From Clostridia bacterium (lineage in GTDB: Bacteria; Bacillota; Clostridia; Oscillospirales; CAG-272), in NCBI GenBank assembly GCA_017472255.1, contig JAFUQU010000004.1, positions 1 through 43,683 on the forward strand: a DNA stretch of 43,683 nt, read 5' to 3'. This document shows, one piece after another, positions 8,572 through 20,003 of the stretch (within the stretch, counting starts at the first letter, position 1; each line of letters starts with the position of its first letter). The position numbers and the translations under genes are program-made. The notes beneath the pieces are model-generated. The model did no database searches. It had not been told where the DNA came from and worked only from the letters and a program-made list of their open reading frames with translations.

Positions 8572-9648
8572 ATGGAACAGTTAAAAATCGCCATGATGTC
8601 CATGACCCACGGACATACCCGCAAATATTATCAGGTTCTCAAGGAGAACCCCAAGCTGAAATGGATTGCCGTTTCCACCGCCAACGACGAGGTGAAGAAG
8701 AATTTCCTCGACAAGGTGGACGGCATCCCCTGCTACGATTCGGACGAAGCCATGCTGGACGCCCATCCCGAAATTGAGGCGGTGGTGCTTGCCAGCGAAA
8801 ACTGCGAGCACCTGCGTCAGATGAAGCTATGCGCCGAACGGGGCATCCATATTCTGTCGATGAAAATCCCCACCTTCGATATGGACGAGTACGACCAGAT
8901 GATTGAGCTGTGTGAGAAGAATCACGTAGTCTGCCAGATCGAACTGGAGCTGCACTATAACCCTGTTGTCGCGCGCATGAAAGAGATTCTTGCGTCGGGC
9001 AAGTTAGGCGAGGTGCTGTCCTTCAAAGCGACCAACACCACGCTGTCGCCGGTCTGGGCCTTCCCGTGGCAGGGCGTACCCGAGAAAAGCTATGGTAAGC
9101 GCGTGCCCATCAGAGAGGGCGATTCCCGCTTCCGCGGCGGCGCGCTCTGCGATCACCCGCATATTTTCGATTTAATCCGCGAAATGACCGGCAGCGAATT
9201 CGAGAGCGTTTATGCTTCCGTGGCGCCCAACATCCGCCCGGATATCGAGGAAGAGGATATGCTGAACGTCATCGGACGAATGAAAAATGGCGTAATCTTC
9301 TCCCTTGACCCCTCCTGGTCGAACATGGAGGAGCGGCTGACCGTTCCCGGCCCGGGCTGGGAGGTTGCGCCCAAGCGCATGGAGGTGAACCTGATTATCA
9401 ACGGTGAAAAAGGCACGCTGATGAGCGACTGCTTCGGCCCCAACACCTATCACAACGGCGCGCCCAACGACCGCTACACCGTCAACTACACCTATTTTGA
9501 CGAATGGGTAGGTTTGATCGACGAGTTTGTGGACAACATCCGGCTTGATCGCACACCGAAGATCAACCTCCGCCGTCACCGTGAAACCATTCGCGTGATG
9601 AACGCCATCTATGACAGCATCGCGTCCGGCGATGTTGTGACGCTCTGA
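8572..9648 (+). CDS. Gfo/Idh/MocA family oxidoreductase
   Basis: 358 residues. ATG at 8572 is preferred over GTG at 8563 because AGGTGAAAG overlaps the latter. The N-terminal part is a Rossmann-like domain (LKIAMMSMTHGHTRKYYQVL, then PEIEAVVLASENCEHLRQMK and GIHILSMKIPTFD). The usual GxGxxG is replaced by an MTHGH motif and the usual EKP by MKIP, so cofactor handling may be atypical. The C-terminal sheet domain carries ALCDHPHIFDLIREMTG, the position of the family's catalytic-type His/Asp helix. Family members oxidise or reduce sugars and inositols with NAD(P), including 3-keto-glycoside formation. Substrate unknown; context argues for a sugar released by the upstream hydrolases. Confidence 0.85.
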   Translation: MEQLKIAMMSMTHGHTRKYYQVLKENPKLKWIAVSTANDEVKKNFLDKVDGIPCYDSDEAMLDAHPEIEAVVLASENCEHLRQMKLCAERGIHILSMKIPTFDMDEYDQMIELCEKNHVVCQIELELHYNPVVARMKEILASGKLGEVLSFKATNTTLSPVWAFPWQGVPEKSYGKRVPIREGDSRFRGGALCDHPHIFDLIREMTGSEFESVYASVAPNIRPDIEEEDMLNVIGRMKNGVIFSLDPSWSNMEERLTVPGPGWEVAPKRMEVNLIINGEKGTLMSDCFGPNTYHNGAPNDRYTVNYTYFDEWVGLIDEFVDNIRLDRTPKINLRRHRETIRVMNAIYDSIASGDVVTL

Positions 9649-10754
9649 TGAAGCGGGGCAGTTTGGTCGCAGCGGTTGCGGAGGATATCCGTGCGGGGAA
9701 GTACGGTGGCTCGGGGGAACGGTTTCTCACAATTCGTGAGTTGTCCGGGCGCTGCGGGATATCGCTGGAGCTGGCCTGCGTTGTGATGCGGATGCTGAGC
9801 GAGGAGCGGTTGGTGCGGCTGTGGGGGAAGCACTACTACATCACCACAGGTTTTGTATCGCCGGAAACGCCGCTGGGCGAGCTGCTTAAAAAATCCCGCC
9901 GCCCTTTGCTGGGACTGCACCTTCATACGGTGGACACGCCGTTTTTCTCATCGCTGGCCAGAGAACTGAGCCGTGTGGCTGCCGGGGAAGGATATCGCCT
10001 GCTTATAACCGAGAGCGGTGACGATCCGCAGCGGGAAGTGATGATTATGGACGATTTTATTGAACTTGGCGTATGTGGTGTTTTTACATCGCCAAATCTG
10101 GCGGTGAATCTGGCGGTATACAGCCGTTGTCCGCTGCCGCTGGTATCGCTGGGACGGGATCTGAACCTGCCCGGCTGCGATACGGTGCTGGTGGACAACT
10201 ACGCTGCGGGAACGCAGGTGGCGAAGCATCTTTTTGAGAGGGGATGCCGCAGCTTTGCCTACATCGGCATGAGCCGGTATCTGGACAACGACCAGCGGCG
10301 GCGGGGCTTTGCCGATCAGCTGGCGAAGCTGGGCTGTCCACTGATGGACGGGGATATTGTGGCTGTGGATACGCTGGAAAACGGGCGGCTGGACTTCGAT
10401 TCGATTTCGGGGCTTCTGAACAGCCGGCTGCACAATCTTGCGGCTGACTGTCGGCTGGGGATATTCTGTTATCACGATCTGCTGGCGGTAGAGACGGTGC
10501 GCCTGATCAAGCACCGGAACAGCGTCAGCACCCGCAAGCTGCTGATTCCCGATGATATTTCCATCGTGGGCTTCGACGATCTGCCCATCGCCTCGCAGGT
10601 GACGCCCGCGCTGACCACGGTATCCTATCGCTATGAATCCATCGCCCGCCGCTCGGTGTCGATTATGCTGGATTATATGAACAATCCCGCCCATGTGATC
10701 GGGCGGTACAAGGTGTCCTCGTCGCTGACTGCACGGGAGAGCACCATGGGATGA
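9648..10754 (+). CDS. GntR/LacI-type transcriptional regulator (AraR architecture)
   Basis: 368 residues; its ATG overlaps the TGA of the oxidoreductase by one base, implying translational coupling. Residues 1-66 are a GntR-type winged helix (LTIRELSGRCGISLELACVV, RMLSEERLVRLWGKHYYIT). Residues about 85-365 are a LacI/periplasmic-binding-fold effector domain, with LLGLHLHTVDTPFF at the start, RGCRSFAYIGMSRYLDN mid-way and ISIVGFDDLPIASQVTPALT near the end. This GntR-DNA-binding plus LacI-effector layout is that of the arabinose repressor AraR. It most likely represses the 3716-10754 operon and is relieved by a sugar or sugar phosphate. A strong terminator follows. Confidence 0.87.
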   Translation: MKRGSLVAAVAEDIRAGKYGGSGERFLTIRELSGRCGISLELACVVMRMLSEERLVRLWGKHYYITTGFVSPETPLGELLKKSRRPLLGLHLHTVDTPFFSSLARELSRVAAGEGYRLLITESGDDPQREVMIMDDFIELGVCGVFTSPNLAVNLAVYSRCPLPLVSLGRDLNLPGCDTVLVDNYAAGTQVAKHLFERGCRSFAYIGMSRYLDNDQRRRGFADQLAKLGCPLMDGDIVAVDTLENGRLDFDSISGLLNSRLHNLAADCRLGIFCYHDLLAVETVRLIKHRNSVSTRKLLIPDDISIVGFDDLPIASQVTPALTTVSYRYESIARRSVSIMLDYMNNPAHVIGRYKVSSSLTARESTMG

Positions 10755-10759
10755 CATGA

Positions 10760-10790
10760 GAGCAGCCGCGTTTTTGCGCGGCTGCTCTTG
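10760..10790 (+). terminator. Intrinsic terminator of the carbohydrate operon
   Basis: An 11-bp perfect stem (GAGCAGCCGCG / CGCGGCTGCTC, 10760-10770 and 10777-10787) with a TTTTTG loop lies six bases after the regulator stop codon. The T tract after the stem is short. Confidence 0.8.
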
Positions 10791-10842
10791 ATATTGTTCG
10801 CTATTTTTTGAGTTTTGCTTGACAAATCATTGATGAAAACAG

Positions 10843-10892
10843 AAAATAAGATTGTAGAGCAGGAACCACCCCCTGCTCTACAATCTTATTTT
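10843..10892. terminator. Long perfect inverted repeat, terminator of the minus-strand operon
   Basis: A 21-bp perfect inverted repeat (10843-10863 and 10872-10892) with an 8-base loop starts AAAATAAGATTG and ends CAATCTTATTTT. The flanking T run on the minus strand terminates the ICMT-family gene ending at 10900; the symmetric A/T ends allow action on both strands. Confidence 0.82.
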
Positions 10893-10899
10893 ACAAATT

Positions 10900-11571
10900 T
10901 CACCACACCAGCGGAATCAGCCGCCAGCGAACCTTCGCGCAGTATTCGCTGTACCCGCTCAGCTGCTGGCGCAGCAGAGCCTCCTCGCTCACGATGCGGC
11001 GGGCAATAAGCAGGGGATACGCCAGAAAAATCACGAACGATACCAGCGATCCCAGCACCAGCGGCATCGACAAAAACAGCAGCAGCGTAGCGGCGTACAT
11101 CGGATGCCGCACCACGCCGTACAGCCCGGTGTCGATCACGCGCTGTCCCTGCTGAACCTCTACGGTGCGGGAGAGATAGGCGTTCTCGCGCATGACCTCG
11201 GCGTAAAGCGTATAGCCGACGAGGAAGAGCGCCGCCGCCCCAATCACCAGCCACAACGGCAGGTGCGTCCAGCCGAAGCGGAAATCCAGCCCCGCAGCGA
11301 TGAATCCGGCTGCGAACATCAGCCCGGACAGAGCGACCACACGCTTCTGGGTCGATTGCTTTTCCTTCGTGCTCAGCCGTTTTTTCAGCAGCTCCGGCGC
11401 TTTAACAAACAGCACCGTCCCCAGCAGAAGCATAGGCACGAAGAACAATCCCAGCAGCAGCCAGCCGTTCGCGTAAGCCAGCGTCCCCGCCGGAAGAAAG
11501 AGCAGCAGCCCGATGATAACCAGACCTGCGCCGAATTTGGCGCAGGTCTGTCCGAGAAGACGGAGCTTCAT
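10900..11571 (-). CDS. Isoprenylcysteine carboxyl methyltransferase (ICMT) family membrane protein
   Basis: 223 residues with about five hydrophobic segments (LVIIGLLLFLPAGTLAYANG, LFFVPMLLLGTVLF, LSGLMFAAGFIAAGL, LWLVIGAAALFLVGYTLYAE, LLLFLSMPLVLGSL). The C-terminal block VIDTGLYGVVRHPMYAA, then EEALLRQQLSGYSEYCAKVRWRLIP, is the SAM-binding signature of ICMT/PEMT-like methyltransferases. Bacterial members are widespread but mostly lack a known substrate; isoprenoid or phospholipid methylation has been proposed. It starts one base after the stop of the beta-galactosidase gene, so it is co-transcribed with it, although no functional link is obvious. Confidence 0.85.
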   Translation of the reverse strand: MKLRLLGQTCAKFGAGLVIIGLLLFLPAGTLAYANGWLLLGLFFVPMLLLGTVLFVKAPELLKKRLSTKEKQSTQKRVVALSGLMFAAGFIAAGLDFRFGWTHLPLWLVIGAAALFLVGYTLYAEVMRENAYLSRTVEVQQGQRVIDTGLYGVVRHPMYAATLLLFLSMPLVLGSLVSFVIFLAYPLLIARRIVSEEALLRQQLSGYSEYCAKVRWRLIPLVW

Positions 11572-11572
11572 C

Positions 11573-15456
<3,884 letters not shown>

Positions 15457-15516
15457 GATGTTATCCTCTTTTCGCTTGCAGAAATTTCGGGTATAATAAT
15501 GGATACCTTATCTTAT

Positions 15517-15545
15517 ATTATCACATAATTCTGACCAAAAGTCAA
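15517..15545 (-). promoter_or_regulatory. Promoter of the ThuA-lacZ-ICMT operon
   Basis: Read on the minus strand, TTGACT (15540-15545) and GATAAT (15517-15522) are separated by 17 bp, about 60 bp before the ThuA start. It is divergent from the cardiolipin synthase promoter. Confidence 0.7.
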
Positions 15546-15591
15546 CCGCTTTTCCAAAATTTCAGAAATTTTTTTTGTAACAAAAATTTAC

Positions 15592-15620
15592 TTGATTCAG
15601 CCGCGCATTTATGGTATAAT
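15592..15620 (+). promoter_or_regulatory. Promoter of the cardiolipin synthase operon
   Basis: TTGATT (15592-15597) and TATAAT (15615-15620) have a 17-bp spacer ending in TATGG, which gives an extended -10 TGG-TATAAT. It lies 38 bp before the cls start codon. Confidence 0.78.
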
Positions 15621-15658
15621 ATTTTCCATATACCGTTTTGCGGAAGGAGAGGGCTGAA

Positions 15659-17209
15659 ATGCACAAAAAATACCTGAAAAATTTTACCGGCAGACTGATC
15701 ATCACGGCGTTCTTTGCCGTTTTGCAGATCATCGCATTTATCGTGACGCTGGTGCTGCTCAGCTCCTATGCCATCCCGATCCTGTTCGCGCTCACAGCCA
15801 TCAGCGTGCTGATGGTGATCCTGATCGTAAACCGTAAGCAGAATCCCGCGTTCAAGCTCACATGGTCGATCTTGATTCTCGCCTTCCCGATCTTTGGCGG
15901 ATTGATGTATCTCGCTGCCGGGCTTCAATCCTCCACCCACCGCTTTAAGAAAAAGGCCGCGGCTGCGTCTGCTGTGGTGGCTCCCTATCGGAAGCAGGAT
16001 CGTCATATCACCGACGAGCTTTACGACCGGTCGCGCACCAAGGCGGCGCATGCCTCCTATCTTGCCAATCAGGCGAAGTTTCCGGTCTACAAAAACACCG
16101 CCGCCCTTTATCTGCCCAGCGGCGAGACCAAGTTCGAACGGCTGCTTGCCGAGCTTTCCAAAGCGAAAAAGTTCATCTTTCTGGAGTATTTCATCATTCA
16201 GGAGGGCTTCATGTGGGACTCCATCCTGAAAATCCTCATCGCGAAGGTTAAAGAGGGCGTGGAGGTTCGCCTGATCTGGGACGGCATGGGCTGCATGAGC
16301 ACGCTCCCGCCCGATTATGATAAAATTCTCACGGGACTGGGCATCAAGGTCATGATCTTTAACCCCTTTATCCCGCTGGCCACCGTCATCCAGAACAACC
16401 GCGACCACCGTAAGATCGTGGTCATCGACGGGCATACCGCCTTCACCGGCGGCGTCAATCTGGCGGACGAATATATTAACGCCTATGAGCGTTTCGGACA
16501 CTGGAAGGACGCGGCGGTCATGATTACCGGCGACGCAGTGTGCAGCTTCACGATGATGTTCCTCGAAACCTGGTACATGAACCATCCGGTGGACAAAAAC
16601 ATCGACGCCTTCCTCTACCATCCCGCGCCCGGCGAATTTGTGGTCGCCGATCCCGCCCGCAGCGGCTATGTGCAGCCCTACGCCGACACGCCGCTGGACG
16701 GCGAATGCGTGGGTGAGCTGGTTTACTTCAATCTGATCAACAAGGCGAAGGATTACGTCTATATCACAACGCCCTATCTGATTCCCGACAACGAGCTGGT
16801 CACGGCGCTCTGCTTTGCCGCCAAGAGCGGCATCGATGTGCGCATCCTGACGCCGCATATCCCCGATAAATGGTACGCTTTCGCTGTTACCCGCTCCTTC
16901 TACGGTCAGCTGATGGACAGCGGCGTGCGCATCTACGAATACACCCCCGGCTTTATCCATTCCAAGACCGTAGTCAGCGACGACAGCATTGCCGTGGTCG
17001 GCTCGATCAACTTCGACTACCGAAGCCTGTATCTCCATTTCGAGTGCGCGGCGCTGATTTATGATAACCCGGCGGTGATGGACGTGAAACGGGATTTCCT
17101 CGACACGCTGAAGGTCTCCGAGGAGATCACCCGGGAGCGCTACAAGATGATCGTTCGCCGCAGTGGGTCGGTCATGTCCATCCTCAAGCTGTTCGCCCCG
17201 CTGCTCTGA
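15659..17209 (+). CDS. cls: Cardiolipin synthase (phospholipase D family)
   Basis: 516 residues from ATG 15659, chosen because AAGGAGAG lies 8-9 bases upstream. Two N-terminal membrane helices (IITAFFAVLQIIAFIVTLVL and PILFALTAISVLMVILIV), a third segment near FPIFGGLMYLAAGL, then two PLD catalytic HKD motifs: DHRKIVVIDGHTAFTGG at about 250 and HSKTVVSDDSIAVVGSINFD at about 433. This is the classic bacterial Cls layout, condensing two phosphatidylglycerol molecules into cardiolipin and glycerol at the membrane. It is followed by a flippase and a 5'-3' exonuclease on the same strand with small gaps. Confidence 0.93.
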   Translation: MHKKYLKNFTGRLIITAFFAVLQIIAFIVTLVLLSSYAIPILFALTAISVLMVILIVNRKQNPAFKLTWSILILAFPIFGGLMYLAAGLQSSTHRFKKKAAAASAVVAPYRKQDRHITDELYDRSRTKAAHASYLANQAKFPVYKNTAALYLPSGETKFERLLAELSKAKKFIFLEYFIIQEGFMWDSILKILIAKVKEGVEVRLIWDGMGCMSTLPPDYDKILTGLGIKVMIFNPFIPLATVIQNNRDHRKIVVIDGHTAFTGGVNLADEYINAYERFGHWKDAAVMITGDAVCSFTMMFLETWYMNHPVDKNIDAFLYHPAPGEFVVADPARSGYVQPYADTPLDGECVGELVYFNLINKAKDYVYITTPYLIPDNELVTALCFAAKSGIDVRILTPHIPDKWYAFAVTRSFYGQLMDSGVRIYEYTPGFIHSKTVVSDDSIAVVGSINFDYRSLYLHFECAALIYDNPAVMDVKRDFLDTLKVSEEITRERYKMIVRRSGSVMSILKLFAPLL

Positions 17210-17234
17210 TTTTAACACAACACAGGAAACTGCT

Positions 17235-18644
17235 ATGATCGATAAGAAATACAAACGATTGCTCTCCAATACGGCGATACTGGGTCTGGGCACCTTCGGC
17301 TCGAAGATTCTGGTCTTCCTGCTGATGCCGCTGTACACCAGCTGCCTGACCAAAGCCGAATATTCCACCGCCGACATCATCTCCCAAAGCGCCAATCTGC
17401 TCATGCCCATTCTATCGCTGGGCATTGTGGACGCGGTTTTCCGCTTCACGCTGGATAAGACCATTGATCGGCGGCAGGTGCTGACCACCGGATTCGCCGT
17501 GATTCTGGCAGGCGCAGCGGTGATGCTGGCGCTGTTCCCGGCGCTGAACGCCATCGACTACTTTGAGGGCTATATGTGGCTCATCATCCTTTACACGGTG
17601 ATGGCCTGCCTGCACTCGCTGTTTGCCCAGTATATACGGGCGCAGGGCATGACCGCCTTTTTCGCCTTGCAGGGCATTATCGCCACGGCGGTGACGATTC
17701 TTCTGAACCTGCTGTTCCTGCTGGTGTTCGATTGGGCGGTGCTGGGCTATGTGCTGTCGGTGGTTATCGCCGACGCCGTGGTGTCGCTGATTATCTTCTT
17801 GCGCTCAAAGCTCTGGCGGGAAATCCGTTTCTTCCACTGGAACGGGAAGCTGGCAAGGGATATGCTGAAATTCAGCATTCCGATGATTCCCACCACCATC
17901 TTCTGGTGGATTACCAATGTGTCCGACCGCTACATGGTCAAGGGTATGCTCGGCGACGATGTGAACGGTCTGTACGCCGCCGCCTTCAAGATTCCGACGA
18001 TGCTGATTCTGCTGTCCGGCATTTTCATCGAAGCGTGGCAGTTTTCGGCAGTGACCGAGCGGGATGGCGAGTCCAAGAAGGCGCATGAGCATTTCTTCGG
18101 GCAGGTTTTTGACAGCTTTCAGGGAATGCTGTTCATATCGGCGGCGGGGCTGATCGCTTTTTCAAAGATTTTCTCGCTGCTGCTCTTTTCCGACGAATTC
18201 TATCCCGCCTGGCAGTATATGCCGCTGCTGATTTTCGCCACCGTGTATTCCAGCCTTGTCACCTTTATGGGCAGCGTCTATCTGGTGGACAAAAAGAGCA
18301 TACAGTCCTTCATCACCGCCATGATCGGCGCGCTGGTGAATATTGTCTTCAACCTTCTGCTGATTCCCACGGTGCTGGGGGCAAACGGTGCGGCGCTGGC
18401 CACCTTCCTCAGCTATTTCGTGGTCTTTATCATCCGCGCGGTGAACACACGGCGTTATCTGCGCTTTGATCTGCACATTCCCAAGCTGACGGTGAATACG
18501 CTGGTTATCGCCGCGCAGACGGTGTTTATGGTGCTGGAGCTGCCCGGCTGGATTGTCGTGCAGGCGGCGGGGATTGCGGTGATTTTTGCCATTAATGCCG
18601 GACCGATTCTGCGGGGCTGCATGAAGCTGCTGCGGCGCGGGTGA
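17235..18644 (+). CDS. Oligosaccharide/polysaccharide flippase (MOP superfamily)
   Basis: 469 residues; ATG 17235 preceded by CAGGAAAC. About 14 hydrophobic segments run throughout, for example TAILGLGTFGSKILVFLLMP at the start, ILLNLLFLLVFDWAVLGYVL mid-way and ALVNIVFNLLLIPTVLGANG later. The pattern and the SIPMIPTTIFWWITNVSDRY block match the Wzx/PST-type polysaccharide transport proteins of the MOP superfamily. Such proteins flip lipid-linked glycans across the membrane for capsule, teichuronic acid or exopolysaccharide assembly. No glycosyltransferases are adjacent, so the glycan is not identifiable. Co-directional with cls, 25 bases downstream. Confidence 0.88.
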   Translation: MIDKKYKRLLSNTAILGLGTFGSKILVFLLMPLYTSCLTKAEYSTADIISQSANLLMPILSLGIVDAVFRFTLDKTIDRRQVLTTGFAVILAGAAVMLALFPALNAIDYFEGYMWLIILYTVMACLHSLFAQYIRAQGMTAFFALQGIIATAVTILLNLLFLLVFDWAVLGYVLSVVIADAVVSLIIFLRSKLWREIRFFHWNGKLARDMLKFSIPMIPTTIFWWITNVSDRYMVKGMLGDDVNGLYAAAFKIPTMLILLSGIFIEAWQFSAVTERDGESKKAHEHFFGQVFDSFQGMLFISAAGLIAFSKIFSLLLFSDEFYPAWQYMPLLIFATVYSSLVTFMGSVYLVDKKSIQSFITAMIGALVNIVFNLLLIPTVLGANGAALATFLSYFVVFIIRAVNTRRYLRFDLHIPKLTVNTLVIAAQTVFMVLELPGWIVVQAAGIAVIFAINAGPILRGCMKLLRRG

Positions 18645-18650
18645 AGACGT

Positions 18651-19487
18651 ATGAAAGTATTGCTTGTTGACGGGCACAACCTGTTGTTTCAGATGTATTT
18701 CGGTATGCCGTCGCGGATTGTCAACAAAAGCGGACAGGCGATTCAGGGAACGCTGGGCTTTGTGGGCGCGCTGCTGCGCATGATACGCATGACCTCGCCA
18801 ACCCACGCGGCGGTGCTTTTCGACGGGGAGCATGAGAATCCCCGCGCACAGCTGGACGCGGGCTATAAAGCGAATCGGGAGGATTTCCGGGACGCGGAGG
18901 AATCGCCCTTCGATCAGCTGCCCGATATCTGCGAGGCGCTGGATTATCTGGGCATCCGCCATACCGAGGTTGCCGAAGGAGAAACCGATGACGCCATGGC
19001 CGCCTATGTGCATACGCTGCGGGATAAGGCGGAAATTGTCATCGCGTCCCAGGACAGCGATTTCTTCCAGCTTATCCGCCCGAATGTGCAGGTGCTGCGC
19101 TATCGCGGCGAGCTTTCCCGGCTCTGCGGCGAAGAATGGCTGAACGAGAAATACGGCGTCCGCCCCGAACAATACGCAGACTTCAAGTCGCTGACCGGGG
19201 ATGGCTCGGACAACATTCCGGGCGTGCCGGGAATCGGATCGGTGACGGCGGCCAGACTGCTGCGTCAGTTTGGCAGTCTGGATGAGCTGCTCACCCGCAT
19301 GGACGACATCTCCCGCCCGACACTGCGCGAAGCGATTCGCACCCATGCGGATCGTTTGCAGCTGAACCGCCGGCTGATCACGCTGGACGGCGGATGTCCG
19401 CTGCCCATTCCGGCGGAGGAAATGGCGTGGTCGGATAGAGAAATAACCAGCACGCAGGTGCTGACCGCCATCGGATTGAAACCATAA
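18651..19487 (+). CDS. 5'-3' exonuclease (FEN family, stand-alone Pol I N-domain type)
   Basis: 278 residues matching the 5'-nuclease domain of DNA polymerase I: KVLLVDGHNLLFQMYFGMPS at the N-terminus, AAVLFDGEHENPRAQLDAGY at about 46, ETDDAMAAYVH at about 110 and IASQDSDFFQLI at about 130. The helix-hairpin-helix SLTGDGSDNIPGVPGIGSVT at about 180 closes the domain. These acidic motifs bind the two metal ions used to cleave flap or RNA-primer 5' ends. No polymerase domain follows, so it resembles stand-alone ExoIX-like proteins. It starts 6 bases after the flippase stop and is terminated by a strong hairpin. Confidence 0.93.
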   Translation: MKVLLVDGHNLLFQMYFGMPSRIVNKSGQAIQGTLGFVGALLRMIRMTSPTHAAVLFDGEHENPRAQLDAGYKANREDFRDAEESPFDQLPDICEALDYLGIRHTEVAEGETDDAMAAYVHTLRDKAEIVIASQDSDFFQLIRPNVQVLRYRGELSRLCGEEWLNEKYGVRPEQYADFKSLTGDGSDNIPGVPGIGSVTAARLLRQFGSLDELLTRMDDISRPTLREAIRTHADRLQLNRRLITLDGGCPLPIPAEEMAWSDREITSTQVLTAIGLKP

Positions 19488-19489
19488 GA

Positions 19490-19526
19490 AAAACTGCTGC
19501 ACACCCGAAGCTGTGCAGCAGTTTTG
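19490..19526. terminator. Bidirectional terminator
   Basis: A perfect stem AACTGCTGCACA / TGTGCAGCAGTT with flanking A4/T4 (19490-19504 and 19512-19525) and a 7-base loop lies between the convergent exonuclease and phosphatase genes. Confidence 0.85.
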
Positions 19527-20003
19527 TTATTGGGGGATCAGCGCGTCCAGCAGTCCTTCGCAGCCGTCACGGATGTCCCTGTAAGCGATATCAAACCGCT
19601 CGCTGTACCATGGGTCGGCGACATCGCCGCCCCGATCGGTGTAGTCCATCAGGCGGCGGATTTTTCCGTCGGGATCGCCGCCCAGAATGCGATGCATATT
19701 GCGGATGTTGGCACTGTCCATGCCGACAAACAGGTCGTAATCCTCATAATCGTCCCGCTTTAACTGGACGGCGCGCTTGCCGCCGCAGGAGAGACCGTGG
19801 GCGGACAGCTCGGCAGCAGCGGGCGGATAAACCGGATTGCCCCGTCCGTTCCAGATTTCCTCGGTGCTCGTGGCTGAAGACGCCACCGTCCAGCCGGTGA
19901 TGCGGCGCTCCTTCAGCATGGCGCGCAGAATAATCTCCGCCATGGGGCTTCGGCAGATGTTGCCGTGGCAGACGAACATGATGCGGTAAGGTTTTGCTGT
20001 CAT
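19527..20003 (-). CDS. Low-molecular-weight protein tyrosine phosphatase
   Basis: 158 residues. The start is placed at 20003, where the ATG overlaps the TGA of the upstream GTPase gene as ATGA; an alternative ATG at 20018 lacks a ribosome site. The catalytic P-loop CHGNICRS (C(X)5RS) is at residues 12-19 and the general-acid Asp lies in DVADPWYSERFD near residue 130, with the expected DYTDRGG context. Such enzymes dephosphorylate phosphotyrosine or phosphoarginine in the cytoplasm; in Firmicutes YwlE and YfkJ are models. Third gene of the ferredoxin-GTPase-phosphatase operon, all coupled by 4-base overlaps. Confidence 0.93.
   Translation of the reverse strand: MTAKPYRIMFVCHGNICRSPMAEIILRAMLKERRITGWTVASSATSTEEIWNGRGNPVYPPAAAELSAHGLSCGGKRAVQLKRDDYEDYDLFVGMDSANIRNMHRILGGDPDGKIRRLMDYTDRGGDVADPWYSERFDIAYRDIRDGCEGLLDALIPQ

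Noticed and set aside
3735..10754. Sugar transporter within the carbohydrate operon
   Set aside because: None of the six genes has multiple membrane helices, a solute-binding signature or an ABC ATPase; the ABC protein at 422-3424 is of the MacB export type and divergent.
15542..17554. 670-codon open frame on the minus strand
   Set aside because: It is antisense to cardiolipin synthase with both HKD motifs; the product is low-complexity His/Gly/Asp/Val rich, typical of a shadow frame.
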